NCBI RefSeq assembly: GCF_000739935.1
Contig: NZ_BBJU01000025.1
Location: 1-64,000, forward strand
DNA from: Agrobacterium rubi TR3 = NBRC 13261
GTDB taxonomy: Bacteria; Pseudomonadota; Alphaproteobacteria; Rhizobiales; Rhizobiaceae
Direction of reading: 5' to 3'
Length of the DNA stretch: 64,000 nt
Of this stretch, positions 46,305 to 55,424 are shown piece after piece. The notes beneath the pieces were generated by a model. It saw nothing but the letters and a program-made list of their open reading frames with translations, was not told the origin of the DNA and made no database searches. A program made the position numbers and the translations under genes. The first letter of the stretch is position 1. Each line of letters starts with the position of its first letter.

Positions 46305-46739
46305 CTAATTTCCGAACCTTGAGGCAATTTCTTGTGCCAGTGTTGCCCCTTCGATACGGTATTTTTCTTCCGCTGCGATTGCCGCTGGTGTGCAGGCTGT
46401 GTGAACCGATGCGAATGTGCGATACCCACGGTTGAAGGCAGCCGTCATGCGTTGCTTGCGCTGCGGTTCACTGGCGGTGTCTGCCGCCAGAAGATCGCTC
46501 ATGGACTTACGCCATTCTTCCGAGCCCGTTGCCGGGCACAGCGTGCGAAGATACTGAACCGCACCCAGGATTTCAGACAGCCTCGCCATCTGGTTATCAT
46601 AGGGCGCAGGCTTTTCTTCTTGGGGCGGTGCGACCGACTTCACGGCTGGCTGTGCAGCAACCTGCGACGCCAATGGCAAAGGCGTGCAGAGGCCGAGAAG
46701 CAGTGAGAGCCAAATCCGTCTTTTCATCAGTTTACGCAT
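46305..46739 (-). CDS. TIGR02301-family exported protein
   Basis: The 144-residue precursor has a signal peptide (KRRIWLSLLLGLCTPLPLASQVAA) and a helical mature part containing ILGAVQYLRTLC, EWRKSMSDLLAA and FNRGYRTFASVHTACTPAA, which match the TIGR02301 group of alphaproteobacterial unknowns. Two Cys residues (LRTLC and HTAC) may form a disulfide. ATG 46727 (MKRR) is an alternative start. It lies 50 bases downstream of the Nudix gene. Confidence 0.82.
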   Translation of the reverse strand: MRKLMKRRIWLSLLLGLCTPLPLASQVAAQPAVKSVAPPQEEKPAPYDNQMARLSEILGAVQYLRTLCPATGSEEWRKSMSDLLAADTASEPQRKQRMTAAFNRGYRTFASVHTACTPAAIAAEEKYRIEGATLAQEIASRFGN

Positions 46740-46789
46740 TACCCGCCATGTCGTTTCAACAGCTTGGAGGCAACTAGCCGCGATTCTGC

Positions 46790-47209
46790 TCAGCATTGCA
46801 ACTGGCCCAGCAAACGTTCGGCGCATTCCACGACGCTGTCTGGCGCGGGCAGGCTGCGAATGTCTTCAAGCGTGTACCAGCCCGCCTCTGCCGCATCGTC
46901 TGCTGCCAGCACAGCCGCTTCGGCATCGGCTTCCACAGTATAGACCGACAGAAAAAAGTGGCTGGTCAATTGTCCGTCAGCGTCATAGCTGGGCAAATCA
47001 TAGGTCGCGAAAAGCTGTGGATGACGGGCAACGATGCCGGTCTCTTCCTCGAGTTCCCGCAACGCCGTCTCCTCTGGCGTTTCCCCAGGCTCGCCACGAC
47101 CACCCGGAAAGGCGAACATATCCTGCGACGGCGCATTGATACGCCGAACGAGCAGCAAACGATCACCACGGCGAACGATTGCGGAAGAGGCAGGTTGGGG
47201 AAGGGGCAT
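46790..47209 (-). CDS. Nudix hydrolase (ADP-ribose-pyrophosphatase-like)
   Basis: The 139-residue protein has FPGGRGEPGETPEETALREL and then EEETGI, a complete Nudix box. The context around it (LLLVRRINAPSQDMFAFPGG) is typical of housekeeping Nudix enzymes such as ADP-ribose or oxidised-nucleotide hydrolases. AGGA precedes the ATG. It is the second Nudix enzyme of the window and is not close in sequence to the one at 7133. Confidence 0.9.
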   Translation of the reverse strand: MPLPQPASSAIVRRGDRLLLVRRINAPSQDMFAFPGGRGEPGETPEETALRELEEETGIVARHPQLFATYDLPSYDADGQLTSHFFLSVYTVEADAEAAVLAADDAAEAGWYTLEDIRSLPAPDSVVECAERLLGQLQC

Positions 47210-47274
47210 GCGGTATCCTTATGCAATAGAAACCAATTATGCCCTCAACCTTGCAGGAAACGTGGCGAGTGGGT

Positions 47275-47592
47275 TTATTGCTCGAAAAAAGCGGTCAAAT
47301 CTCGCCTACCGTCAATAACCCGGACCATCAGCACTTTCACAACGTCTTCCGCCTCGGCATCCGGCATCGTCTCGTAGAGGATGACATATGGCGCTTCCAC
47401 AAGCATTCTGGCGGTCGGAAATATCTCCGGGCGTCTTTCTCCAGCGCGTGGATGATCCACCAAAAGTTCGGCACGAGCCCGAAACCGCTGAAAGTAGCGT
47501 TCTGCGCTTTGAGGGTTTACTTTGGCGAGCTCGACATAGATTTTTTTGACGTCTGCGCGTGCAAGAGGTGTCCAGACGAGCTTGACTGTCAT
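47275..47592 (-). CDS. parE: RelE/ParE-family toxin
   Basis: The 105-residue protein has the ParE/RelE-superfamily fold: VWTPLARADVKKIYVELA at the start, RYFQRFRARAELL, AGERRPEI and a C-terminal VLMVRVIDGRRDLTAFF. ParE toxins poison DNA gyrase; RelE types cleave mRNA on the ribosome. The sequence favours ParE. Its start overlaps the antitoxin stop by 4 bases. Confidence 0.88.
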   Translation of the reverse strand: MTVKLVWTPLARADVKKIYVELAKVNPQSAERYFQRFRARAELLVDHPRAGERRPEIFPTARMLVEAPYVILYETMPDAEAEDVVKVLMVRVIDGRRDLTAFFEQ

Positions 47593-47864
47593 GGTTTCTG
47601 CGGGCGTGCAGCTTCGGCACGTGCCTCGTCGAGTGCCTCATCGAAATCAATGTCCGTTGCGGCCCCACTGGCTTTGCCTTCGGCCCACATGTCGCGCAGC
47701 TTGCCGATATCACCACGCCTCTGGGTCCATTTGGAAGCCCAGTCCCGCAATGCTTCGCGCACGACCTCGCTTCCGCTGGCATAGGCACCACTCTCAACCG
47801 CATCCCGCAGAATTTCTGCGTGTTGGGGCGTCATCGAAATGCTGATCTTCCGTACGTTTGCCAT
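47589..47864 (-). CDS. parD: ParD-like antitoxin (ribbon-helix-helix)
   Basis: The 91-residue protein starts with a ribbon-helix-helix domain (RKISISMTPQHAEILRDAV and GSEVVREALRDW) and ends in a flexible acidic tail that should neutralise the toxin. The ATG at 47864 has GGAGAG upstream. A palindromic operator lies 17 bases before the start, fitting autorepression by the ParD or ParDE complex. Confidence 0.88.
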   Translation of the reverse strand: MANVRKISISMTPQHAEILRDAVESGAYASGSEVVREALRDWASKWTQRRGDIGKLRDMWAEGKASGAATDIDFDEALDEARAEAARPQKP

Positions 47865-47881
47865 TCGGCTCTCCATGGTTT

Positions 47882-47902
47882 TGGTGGTAATTCTTACCAC
47901 CA
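47882..47902. promoter_or_regulatory. palindromic operator of the parDE pair
   Basis: A perfect inverted repeat of 9 bases, TGGTGGTAA and TTACCACCA with a 3-base centre, lies just upstream of the antitoxin start. Autoregulated RHH antitoxins commonly bind such sites. Confidence 0.75.
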
Positions 47903-47994
47903 TTAGCGCATATTTGCCAGATGCCGAGGGTGGTGTACCAGCAAGCGACAACGCATTATGATTTCATGACAGAATCGGATCCAAGCCAGAAAGC

Positions 47995-48318
47995 ATGAAA
48001 CTCTACCTCATCTACGCAGCTGCAGCCCTTGCCGAGATCGCTGGATGTTTTGCGTTCTGGGCGTGGCTGCGGATGGGTAAGTCTGTCGGCTGGGTGTTGC
48101 CGGGCATGGTGTCGCTTGCGGCTTTTGCGTGGTTGCTGACGCTGGTGCCAAGCGAGGCGGCGGGTCGCGCCTATGCGGCTTATGGCGGCATCTATATTGT
48201 TGCGTCGTTGATCTGGCTGTGGAGCATGGAGGGTCATGTGCCTGACCGATGGGATGTGGCGGGTGGCGTTGTCTGTCTGGCCGGTGCTTCGATCATTTTA
48301 TTTGGACCGAGAGGTTAG
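47995..48318 (+). CDS. YnfA-family (UPF0060) membrane protein
   Basis: The 107-residue protein has four predicted membrane helices with the family segments [39 protein letters not shown] and a C-terminal [18 protein letters not shown]. YnfA proteins resemble small multidrug-resistance pumps; transport activity in relatives is debated. The SRAP gene starts 3 bases after the stop, so the two are co-transcribed. Confidence 0.93.
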   Translation: MKLYLIYAAAALAEIAGCFAFWAWLRMGKSVGWVLPGMVSLAAFAWLLTLVPSEAAGRAYAAYGGIYIVASLIWLWSMEGHVPDRWDVAGGVVCLAGASIILFGPRG

Positions 48319-48321
48319 ACC

Positions 48322-49083
48322 ATGTGCGGGCGGTTTGTGTTGAATGCGACACCGGAAGAGGTGGCGGACTATCTCGACCTGATCGGTCTGGAGGATTTTC
48401 CGGCGCGCTTCAACATTGCCCCGACGCAACCGATTCTCATCGTGCTAGAGGGTGCGCGGCCTGAACCCGGCAGCAATCTGCCCAACCGTCAGGCGATGCT
48501 GGTGCGTTGGGGCTTCATGCCCGGCTGGGTGAAAGACCCGAAAGACTTTCCGTTGCTGATCAACGCGCGATCCGAAACGGCCATCGGCAAGGCGTCGTTT
48601 CGCGCCGCTATGCGCCATCGCCGCATTCTCATACCCGCGACCGGCTTTTACGAATGGCGCAGGCCGCCAAAAGAAGAGGGCGGCAAGGCGCAAGCCTATT
48701 ATATCAAACCGAAAAAGGGTGGGATCGTCGCTTTTGCCGGATTGATGGAAACCTGGTCTTCTGCCGATGGCTCTGAAGTCGATACCGGCGCAATCCTCAC
48801 CACATCCGCAAACCGCTCCATTGCGCGCATCCACGACCGGATGCCAGTGGTGATTTCGCCGGAGGATTTCAGCCGCTGGCTGGACTGCAAAACGCAGGAA
48901 CCGCGCTACATCCTTGATTTGATGAAGGCTGCAGACGAGGATTTCTTCGAAATGATCCCTATCTCAGACAAGGTCAACAAGGTCGCCAACACGGGTGCGG
49001 ATGTGCTGGATGCGGTGGAGGAAGCGCTTGCGCCAGCGCCGAAAGCGGCCTCCAGAGATGACGCGCAAATGTCGTTGTTCTGA
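48322..49083 (+). CDS. SOS-response-associated (SRAP/YedK/HMCES) protein
   Basis: The 253-residue protein has catalytic Cys2 (MCGRFVL), NARSETA, GFYEWRR (active-site Glu) and IHDRMPVV (active-site His). SRAP proteins crosslink to abasic sites in single-stranded DNA through Cys2 and protect them. Processing of the initiator Met is needed. It shares a transcript with the YnfA gene. No SOS box was identified upstream. Confidence 0.95.
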   Translation: MCGRFVLNATPEEVADYLDLIGLEDFPARFNIAPTQPILIVLEGARPEPGSNLPNRQAMLVRWGFMPGWVKDPKDFPLLINARSETAIGKASFRAAMRHRRILIPATGFYEWRRPPKEEGGKAQAYYIKPKKGGIVAFAGLMETWSSADGSEVDTGAILTTSANRSIARIHDRMPVVISPEDFSRWLDCKTQEPRYILDLMKAADEDFFEMIPISDKVNKVANTGADVLDAVEEALAPAPKAASRDDAQMSLF

Positions 49084-49103
49084 AGGGATGAGCCGGACAT
49101 GCA

Positions 49104-49130
49104 AAACGGCGCATTGAGCGCCGTTTCTGT
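49104..49130. terminator. bidirectional intrinsic terminator
   Basis: A perfect 9-bp stem (AAACGGCGC with complement, ATTGA loop) runs into TTTCTGTTCTT. It lies between the SRAP gene and the converging small gene. Confidence 0.75.
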
Positions 49131-49162
49131 TCTTCCGTGTCTGCCCCTGAAGATATGTAAAA

Positions 49163-49297
49163 TCAGGCTGTCTTTGGCTGAGCGGGCTTGCGTGTCAACA
49201 TCATCGCAGCTGCGGCGACGGCCTTCAAACCGAGCGGTCGGTAATGGCTTTTCAGGTCGGGCTTTGCAGCCGCTTCGGTTGTCTGTGTCTCGCTCAT
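49163..49297 (-). CDS. small unknown protein (44 residues)
   Basis: This gene is too short for usual cut-offs. It encodes MSETQTTEAAAK, then KSHYRPLGLKAVAAAAMM and a Pro/Lys-rich tail, after a GGAGACAG ribosome site. The KSHYRPLGLKAVAAA core looks conserved in Rhizobiaceae small proteins. It lies downstream of pssA on the same strand. The longer in-frame reading to 49519 overlaps pssA and is rejected. Confidence 0.55.
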   Translation of the reverse strand: MSETQTTEAAAKPDLKSHYRPLGLKAVAAAAMMLTRKPAQPKTA

Positions 49298-49478
49298 ATC
49301 TGTCTCCGGAGTTCCCCTTGAACGCGTCGATCTGACGTCGTTGCTGAAAACCTCTCTCATGGGAAATCGTGACAAATTCGAGGCAATTTTAATCACTTGA
49401 AAATTGCAGACTGCGACATCTCGTGTTCGGCCTGGCACTGCAAAAAGCCACAATGCCAAGCGCCATAATCGTCGGCCT

Positions 49479-50327
49479 TTACAGGCCGCGATCCAGACCA
49501 TCGCCATGGTCATCATCAATGGTCAATGTGCCGTAGCGTTTGTGCCAGATGCGGGCGCTGAACGGCAGGAACACCAGATAGGCCAGAACCGTCAGAACCA
49601 GAATTTCCCAGGTGAAGCTCATCAGCAGTGCGACATAGAGCACGACGATCAAGATGGCGGGCAGGACTAGGTCTCGGCGGATCCGGCTTTCCGATTTGCC
49701 GGACCAGACGGGCAGTCGGCTGATGAGGAAATAGCCGATCAACACGGTGTAGGCGCTGGCGATATAGGCGAAGGTCTTGCCGGCTTCGATGCCCATGAAG
49801 CCGAGATAGACCGGCAAAAGCACCAGCATGGCGCCCATGGGGGCGGGGACGCCGACGAAGAACTCGCTCTGCCAGGGGGCTTTGACCTCCCGGTCGATCA
49901 TGACATTGAAGCGGGCGAGGCGAAGGCCAGCGGCGATGACGTAGATGAGGGCGGCGATCCAGCCGATGGAGCGAACGTCGTCCAACAGGTAGGCGTAGAC
50001 GACAAGCGCTGGTGCAACGCCGAAGTTGACGATATCGGCAAGCGAATCCATTTGCGCACCGAATTTCGATGTTGCTTTCATCATCCGCGCCAGGCGGCCA
50101 TCAACGCCATCTAGAAACGCTGCCAAGAGCACCATGCCGACCGCAAGCTCGAACCGGCCTTCGAAGGCAAGACGGACACCGCTGAGACCCGCACAAATGG
50201 CAAGAACGGTGACGAGATTGGGAATGACGAGACGGAACGGTATCTCGCGCAGGCGCGGTCCACGTCCGCTGTCATTGGCGATCTCGTGCTTGCCGTTTGT
50301 GCTGGGCTCTGGCGTTGGCGTGTCCAT
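49479..50327 (-). CDS. pssA: CDP-diacylglycerol-serine O-phosphatidyltransferase
   Basis: The 282-residue membrane enzyme has the CDP-alcohol phosphotransferase motif DGVDGRLARMMKATSKFG followed by AQMDSLAD. It joins serine to CDP-diacylglycerol to give phosphatidylserine. Several hydrophobic helices follow the motif. It lies 20 bases after psd, so the two steps to phosphatidylethanolamine are in one operon, with psd first. In rhizobia this lipid also feeds phosphatidylcholine synthesis by methylation. Confidence 0.95.
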   Translation of the reverse strand: MDTPTPEPSTNGKHEIANDSGRGPRLREIPFRLVIPNLVTVLAICAGLSGVRLAFEGRFELAVGMVLLAAFLDGVDGRLARMMKATSKFGAQMDSLADIVNFGVAPALVVYAYLLDDVRSIGWIAALIYVIAAGLRLARFNVMIDREVKAPWQSEFFVGVPAPMGAMLVLLPVYLGFMGIEAGKTFAYIASAYTVLIGYFLISRLPVWSGKSESRIRRDLVLPAILIVVLYVALLMSFTWEILVLTVLAYLVFLPFSARIWHKRYGTLTIDDDHGDGLDRGL

Positions 50328-50347
50328 GGCGCTGGTCTCCTGTTGGA

Positions 50348-51046
50348 TTAGCCGCGGCGGCTGACGACCGCACCCTTGGCAGAGCCGAATTCGGCCAGAA
50401 CCGTTTCACCGGCAATCGCTGTCTGGCCAATGGAGACACGTGGCTGGAAACCTTCCGGCAGGAAGATGTCGAGACGCGAACCGAAGCGGATGAGGCCGAA
50501 ACGCTCACCGGCATCGACAGGCTCGTTTGGCTTCACCCAGCAGACGATGCGGCGGGCGACCATGCCGGCGATCTGAACGACGCCAACCTTGCCATGTGCG
50601 GTCTCAATGACGAGGCCGTTGCGCTCATTGTCTTCCGACGCCTTGTCCACTTCGGCATTGAGGAAGAGGCCGGGGCGGTAGGCGACGTTGATGATGCGGC
50701 CACGCACAGGGGCGCGGTTTACGTGGCAATTGAAGACGTTCATGAAAACCGAGATACGGACCATCGGTTCTTTGCCGAGTTCCAGCTCCAGTGGCGGAAT
50801 GACCGTCTGGATTGCGGATACCTTGCCATCGGCAGGGCTGATGACGAGATCGTCATCCTGCGGCGTCACGCGTTCTGGATCGCGGAAGAAATAGGCGCAC
50901 CAGAGGGTGAGAACGAGGCCGACCCAGAACAGAGGTTCGGCTATCCAGCCAAGCACCAAGGAAGCCACGAAGAAGGCTGCAACGAAAACATAGCCTTCCT
51001 TATGGACCGGCACGATGGTGTTGCGAATGGTGTCGAACAGGTTCAT
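50348..51046 (-). CDS. psd: phosphatidylserine decarboxylase proenzyme
   Basis: The 232-residue proenzyme cleaves itself between Gly189 and Ser190 in [10 protein letters not shown], and the new pyruvoyl N-terminus decarboxylates phosphatidylserine to phosphatidylethanolamine. Membrane segments lie at about residues 18-55, followed by the FRDPER loop and [14 protein letters not shown]. It is the short form common in alphaproteobacteria. The operon continues to pssA. Confidence 0.95.
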   Translation of the reverse strand: MNLFDTIRNTIVPVHKEGYVFVAAFFVASLVLGWIAEPLFWVGLVLTLWCAYFFRDPERVTPQDDDLVISPADGKVSAIQTVIPPLELELGKEPMVRISVFMNVFNCHVNRAPVRGRIINVAYRPGLFLNAEVDKASEDNERNGLVIETAHGKVGVVQIAGMVARRIVCWVKPNEPVDAGERFGLIRFGSRLDIFLPEGFQPRVSIGQTAIAGETVLAEFGSAKGAVVSRRG

Positions 51047-51299
51047 TGCTCTTTCGTCTCCGAGTTTATCTTTTCAGCCTGCCTTGGATGCGTCGCGATC
51101 CTGAGATCAGCGTGCCCGCGTCTTTAGCCATTATTTACAGCGTCTTGCACAAAAACGGTCAACCGTTTCTGGCACACCTGCTGCATATAGTCACTTGGCG
51201 ACCGATTTCATGGTCGCACGCGACAAAACACGCATTGGTGACTACAGGCAAATCGTTTAAACGGCAATGTGTTCCGATGTTTGGCGCAGCTTATACCCG

Positions 51300-53186
51300 T
51301 CAATGCGCGGGCTCACCGCGATCCACGACACCAAGATCGTCCTTTTCGCGGACTTCTCGCAGCCGCTCTTCCGCCTGAATGGCCTCGCGCTGACGGCTCC
51401 ACATCGAGGCATAGAGACCACCCGCATCGATGAGAGACTGGTGGGTGCCACGCTCGGCAATCGTGCCGTCCTTCAACACGATGATCTCATCGGCGCTGAT
51501 GACGGTCGACAGGCGATGGGCGATGACGAGCGTCGTGCGATTTTTGGACACGATATCCAGCGCGCTTTGAATTTCCTGCTCGGTATGCGTATCGAGAGCG
51601 GACGTCGCCTCGTCGAGAATGAGAATGGGCGGTGCCTTCAAAATGGTGCGGGCAATGGCAACGCGCTGCTTTTCACCGCCGGAAAGTTTCAGGCCGCGCT
51701 CGCCCACCTTGGTCTCGAAGCCGTGCGGCAGCTTGCTGATGAAACCACTGATCTGTGCGGCATTGGCGGCTGCCATCACATCCGCCTCGCTCGCACCCGG
51801 ACGGCCATAATGGATGTTGTAAGCCAGCGTGTCGTTGAACAGCACCGTGTCCTGCGGCACCATGCCGATGACGGCGCGCAGACTTTTCTGCGTGACCTTT
51901 CGAATGTCCTGCCCATCGATGGTGATCGAGCCGGACTGAATATCGTAGAAGCGATAAAGCAGACGCGAGAGCGTCGATTTGCCCGCCCCTGATGGGCCGA
52001 CGATGGCCACCGTCTTGCCAGCGGGAACATCGAAGGAAATGCCTTTGAGGATAGGGCGCTCCGCATCATAGGCGAAGTGCACATCGCGAAAACAGAGCGC
52101 ACCGGCCCCGATCTGCAACGCCTTGGCATCGGCCGCATCAACCACCTCTGCCTGCACCTCCAGAAGATCGAACATCTCTTCGATATCTGTCAGGCCCTGG
52201 CGTATTTCGCGGTAGACGAAGCCGATGAAATTGAGGGGTACGGACAGCTGCATCAACAGCGCGTTGATGAAGACGAAATCGCCGATGGTCTGTTCGCCGC
52301 GCTGCACGGCCATGGCCGACATGACCATCATGACCATGGAGCCGAGGCCGAAAATAACACCCTGACCGAAGTTGAGCCAACCCAGTGATGTCCAGATGGC
52401 CGTTGCGGACTTCTCGTATTTTGACATGGAGGCATCGAAACGGCGAGCCTCCATGTCTTCATTGCCGAAATACTTCACGGTCTCGAAGTTGAGCAGCGAA
52501 TCGATCGCCTTGGTGTTGGCGTCGGTGTCGCTGTCGTTCATGGAGCGGCGAATGGCGATGCGCCAGTTGCTGGCCCGCACGGTAAACCAGATATAGGCCC
52601 ACACGGTCAGCACCGTGACCAGCACATACCAGAAGCCGTATGACGCCCAGAAGATGACGACGGTCAGCAGAAACTCGATGAAGGTGGGTGCTGTATTGAG
52701 AATGGTGAACCGGACAATTGTCTCAATGCCCTTGGTGCCGCGCTCGATAACGCGCGACAGACCGCCGGTCTTGCGCTCCAGATGGAAACGCAGCGACAGC
52801 CGGTGCATGTGGACGAAGGTCTTGTAGGCCAATTGCCGCACGGCGTGCTGGCCGACACTGGCAAACAGTGCATCACGCAGCTGGTTGAACCCGATCTGAA
52901 CGAGGCGGGCCAGATTGTAAGCCACGACCAAAGCCACCGCACCCAGCAGGAAGGTCGGCATCAGCCCGGCCATATCCATCTTGCCGTTCAGCGCATCGGT
53001 CGCCCATTTGAAGAAATAGGGGACCAGAATCAGCACCAGCTTTGCGATGATGAGAAAGAAGGTTGCCCAGACGACGCGCATCTTCAGGTCTAGCCTGCCT
53101 TGTGGCCACATATAGGGCCACAGATTGACGAGGGTGCGCAGCGGATTGCTGGAATCCGCGGAAATCGTTTTGTTGGGATCGCTCAT
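51300..53186 (-). CDS. Atm1-type ABC exporter (heavy-metal/glutathione-sulfur family)
   Basis: The 628-residue half-transporter has an N-terminal six-helix membrane domain (about residues 35-320) and a C-terminal ATPase. The ATPase motifs are Walker A GPSGAGKST, signature LSGGEKQRVAIAR, Walker B ILDEATSALD and H-loop IAHRLST. It resembles Atm1/HMT1, exporters of glutathione-bound metal or sulfur compounds. GGAG precedes the start. It lies between psd and the LysM gene and has its own promoter region of about 120 bases. Confidence 0.92.
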   Translation of the reverse strand: MSDPNKTISADSSNPLRTLVNLWPYMWPQGRLDLKMRVVWATFFLIIAKLVLILVPYFFKWATDALNGKMDMAGLMPTFLLGAVALVVAYNLARLVQIGFNQLRDALFASVGQHAVRQLAYKTFVHMHRLSLRFHLERKTGGLSRVIERGTKGIETIVRFTILNTAPTFIEFLLTVVIFWASYGFWYVLVTVLTVWAYIWFTVRASNWRIAIRRSMNDSDTDANTKAIDSLLNFETVKYFGNEDMEARRFDASMSKYEKSATAIWTSLGWLNFGQGVIFGLGSMVMMVMSAMAVQRGEQTIGDFVFINALLMQLSVPLNFIGFVYREIRQGLTDIEEMFDLLEVQAEVVDAADAKALQIGAGALCFRDVHFAYDAERPILKGISFDVPAGKTVAIVGPSGAGKSTLSRLLYRFYDIQSGSITIDGQDIRKVTQKSLRAVIGMVPQDTVLFNDTLAYNIHYGRPGASEADVMAAANAAQISGFISKLPHGFETKVGERGLKLSGGEKQRVAIARTILKAPPILILDEATSALDTHTEQEIQSALDIVSKNRTTLVIAHRLSTVISADEIIVLKDGTIAERGTHQSLIDAGGLYASMWSRQREAIQAEERLREVREKDDLGVVDRGEPAH

Positions 53187-53223
53187 GCTCTGCTCCGATG
53201 TCTGCCGGGACGCAGACAGCAAG

Positions 53224-53249
53224 ACGGCGGCCCTGATGTGCGCCGCCGT
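53224..53249 (-). terminator. weak terminator-like hairpin
   Basis: An 8-bp GC stem (ACGGCGGC/GCCGCCGT) with a 10-base loop lies between the LysM and Atm1 genes. No T-run follows. Confidence 0.35.
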
Positions 53250-53303
53250 TCTGTATTAGATAATCATGTCAGCCGTTTCATGCAATGCCGATTGGCCTTG
53301 CGA

Positions 53304-55424
53304 TCAACGACCCATCAAACGTTTGCGATGGATTTCTTCCGCATTCGGTAGCGCGCTGTCGGGAACACCGAAGATCTGGCCCGGCTCGATCAGGTCGGGA
53401 TTTTTGATCTGATCCTGGTTGGCGAGATAGATCGTGGTGTATCGCACACCCTGTCCGTAAACGCGGCGCGAAATTTGCCACAGCGTATCGCCGCGACGAA
53501 TGATGACCGCACCTTCGCTATGCGACAGGGGTGCCTGCTCGAAGGTTTTCGGGCCGGTTTCTGCAGGCGCCTGCGGCTGTGTTTGAGCCTGAGCCTGAGG
53601 TGGTGTCGCTTCGGCGGGACCTGGGACAGCCACATTCAGTTCCGCAAAACGATCGGCCAGCCCTGCAATCCTCTTGCCGATCATCGCGACATCGTCTGGC
53701 AGGCCATTGATCACCGATAGCAGTGACCGGGCCTTGGCTGAAATGCCGCTGACAAAGGTGGTAAAATCAGCATCCGCCGTTGCAGCCGTACGGAACTCAG
53801 ACAGCGAACGAAGCGCAATGGCTGTCGCAGATTTCGCGGCCGCAACCTCTTCCAGGCGCGGTGTCGCACCGTCCGTGTAGAGGTTGGACAGAATGGAAAA
53901 GGCCTTGGAAACTTCCTCACGCAGCGATTCGAAAACCGCGCGGTCGCTGGTTGCGCTCGGCGCTTCTGTCTGCGCCTGGGTCTGTGGTGCGCTGTCAGCG
54001 CTTGGCGGCTGGGGAGCGACAGGCGCCTTTTGAGCAGCAACGGTTGCCTGATCGTTCGCAGGACGCGCAAACGGGACTCGAACGCGAACGGTCACGTTGC
54101 CAGCAGCATCCAGCGCTTCAGCGGTCACGATGTGGTTGCCGACGGACAGATCGACATTGCCTTCGATGACGAAGCTGCCAGACGCTTCCGCTTTGCCATT
54201 GCCGATCGGTTTGTCGTCGACCAACACGCGCACGGCAGCGTTCGCCGGTGCCGCGCCCGCAACGAAAATCTTCGACCCTTCAAACTCCACGGCCACGACA
54301 CGGATGGTTGCCGCCTCGGAGGAAGGCTGCGACGGGGCATTGTTTGTTGGAACTGTCGGTGTCGCGGCAGAGCCGTTCTGGGCAGCGCCCGCAGCCGGTG
54401 CCTGTGTTTGCGACTGCGGCTGTGCCGCTGCACCATTGGCTGGCGGTGTTGCCTGCGCTTGCAGCGCATCCGGTGCCGCTGTCGGCATGGTCAAAACGCG
54501 GCTTGCCTTGCCCGGTGTCGTTACCATGGCGAGAAGCTCGCCACTCTTTTGTGTCGGTACGGAAACGGTCGCGGTCTCCGCAGATTGGGAAATCTTGCCG
54601 TCCTTGCCCGTTGCCCGAAGAATGATCTGGTGATCACCCGGCGGAAGCGGGTTGTCGAGCACGGCGGCAAAGTCGCCGCTGCCTTCAACCGGCGTCTTGG
54701 CGATGACCTGACCGTTGTTGACGATTTCAAGCGTCGTGTTCGGCGCCGCTTTGCCGGCGATGACAGCGGAGCCATCCGGCTCGACGCGCAGAACATCGAA
54801 TGTCGGCAGCTGCGCGGCATCGGTCGGGGCAGGCGTTGGGGAGGCGGGAGCCGTTGCCGGAGCGGCAGGCGCTGCGGGTTGCGGGCGCGGCGCGCCATCA
54901 TCCGTGCCGGTAAAGACGCCCGGCAGGCGGCGAACCTGGGCCGCAGCAGCAGCAGCGTCGGCGGGCAGGCCGCGCAGGAAGGCAATGGTTCTTTCGGCAG
55001 CGGAGCGTGCTGTCGTGATCAGCCGCGATGTGTTCTCATCGAGTGCTTCTGGAATATCGATGGTTTCCAGTTCCTTCAGCGAGTCCTCGACCTTCTTGCG
55101 GGCGGCCGTGAACTCTTCGTTGGAAGGCACCTTGTTGTCGGCGAAGCGACCGGTCATGTCCTTGATGGACTTGTTAGCGGATTCCGCCAGACGACCGACC
55201 TTGTCGGCGACGTTTTCGGTATCCTTGGCGGCATCCGACAGCAGATCACCTGCTTTTTCGCCACCCATCTCCACGCTGTTCTTGACGGCGTTGCCAGCAT
55301 CGTTGATGGCGTCACCGATCGGCTTGTCGTCGCTGGACATGCGTGGGAGAACGAAGAAGACCATGAGCAGCGTCGCGACGCCAAGCACGATAAGCGCCAG
55401 CAGTCCGGCCCTTTTATTGTTCAT
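53304..55424 (-). CDS. LysM-domain envelope protein, membrane anchored, Ala/Pro/Gln-rich
   Basis: This 706-residue protein has an N-terminal membrane helix (about residues 7-27, LLALIVLGVATLLMVFFVL) and a long helical region with Lys/Asp/Asn pattern (about 35-145). Two Ig-like modules follow, each with a GDHQI or GNHIVTAEA hairpin. They are separated by Pro/Ala/Gln-rich linkers that may span the periplasm. The C-terminal LysM domain reads VIIRRGDTLWQISRRVYGQG then IYLANQDQIKNPDLI. It should bind peptidoglycan. The ATG at 55424 follows GGAGAG. Confidence 0.85.
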   Translation of the reverse strand: MNNKRAGLLALIVLGVATLLMVFFVLPRMSSDDKPIGDAINDAGNAVKNSVEMGGEKAGDLLSDAAKDTENVADKVGRLAESANKSIKDMTGRFADNKVPSNEEFTAARKKVEDSLKELETIDIPEALDENTSRLITTARSAAERTIAFLRGLPADAAAAAAQVRRLPGVFTGTDDGAPRPQPAAPAAPATAPASPTPAPTDAAQLPTFDVLRVEPDGSAVIAGKAAPNTTLEIVNNGQVIAKTPVEGSGDFAAVLDNPLPPGDHQIILRATGKDGKISQSAETATVSVPTQKSGELLAMVTTPGKASRVLTMPTAAPDALQAQATPPANGAAAQPQSQTQAPAAGAAQNGSAATPTVPTNNAPSQPSSEAATIRVVAVEFEGSKIFVAGAAPANAAVRVLVDDKPIGNGKAEASGSFVIEGNVDLSVGNHIVTAEALDAAGNVTVRVRVPFARPANDQATVAAQKAPVAPQPPSADSAPQTQAQTEAPSATSDRAVFESLREEVSKAFSILSNLYTDGATPRLEEVAAAKSATAIALRSLSEFRTAATADADFTTFVSGISAKARSLLSVINGLPDDVAMIGKRIAGLADRFAELNVAVPGPAEATPPQAQAQTQPQAPAETGPKTFEQAPLSHSEGAVIIRRGDTLWQISRRVYGQGVRYTTIYLANQDQIKNPDLIEPGQIFGVPDSALPNAEEIHRKRLMGR

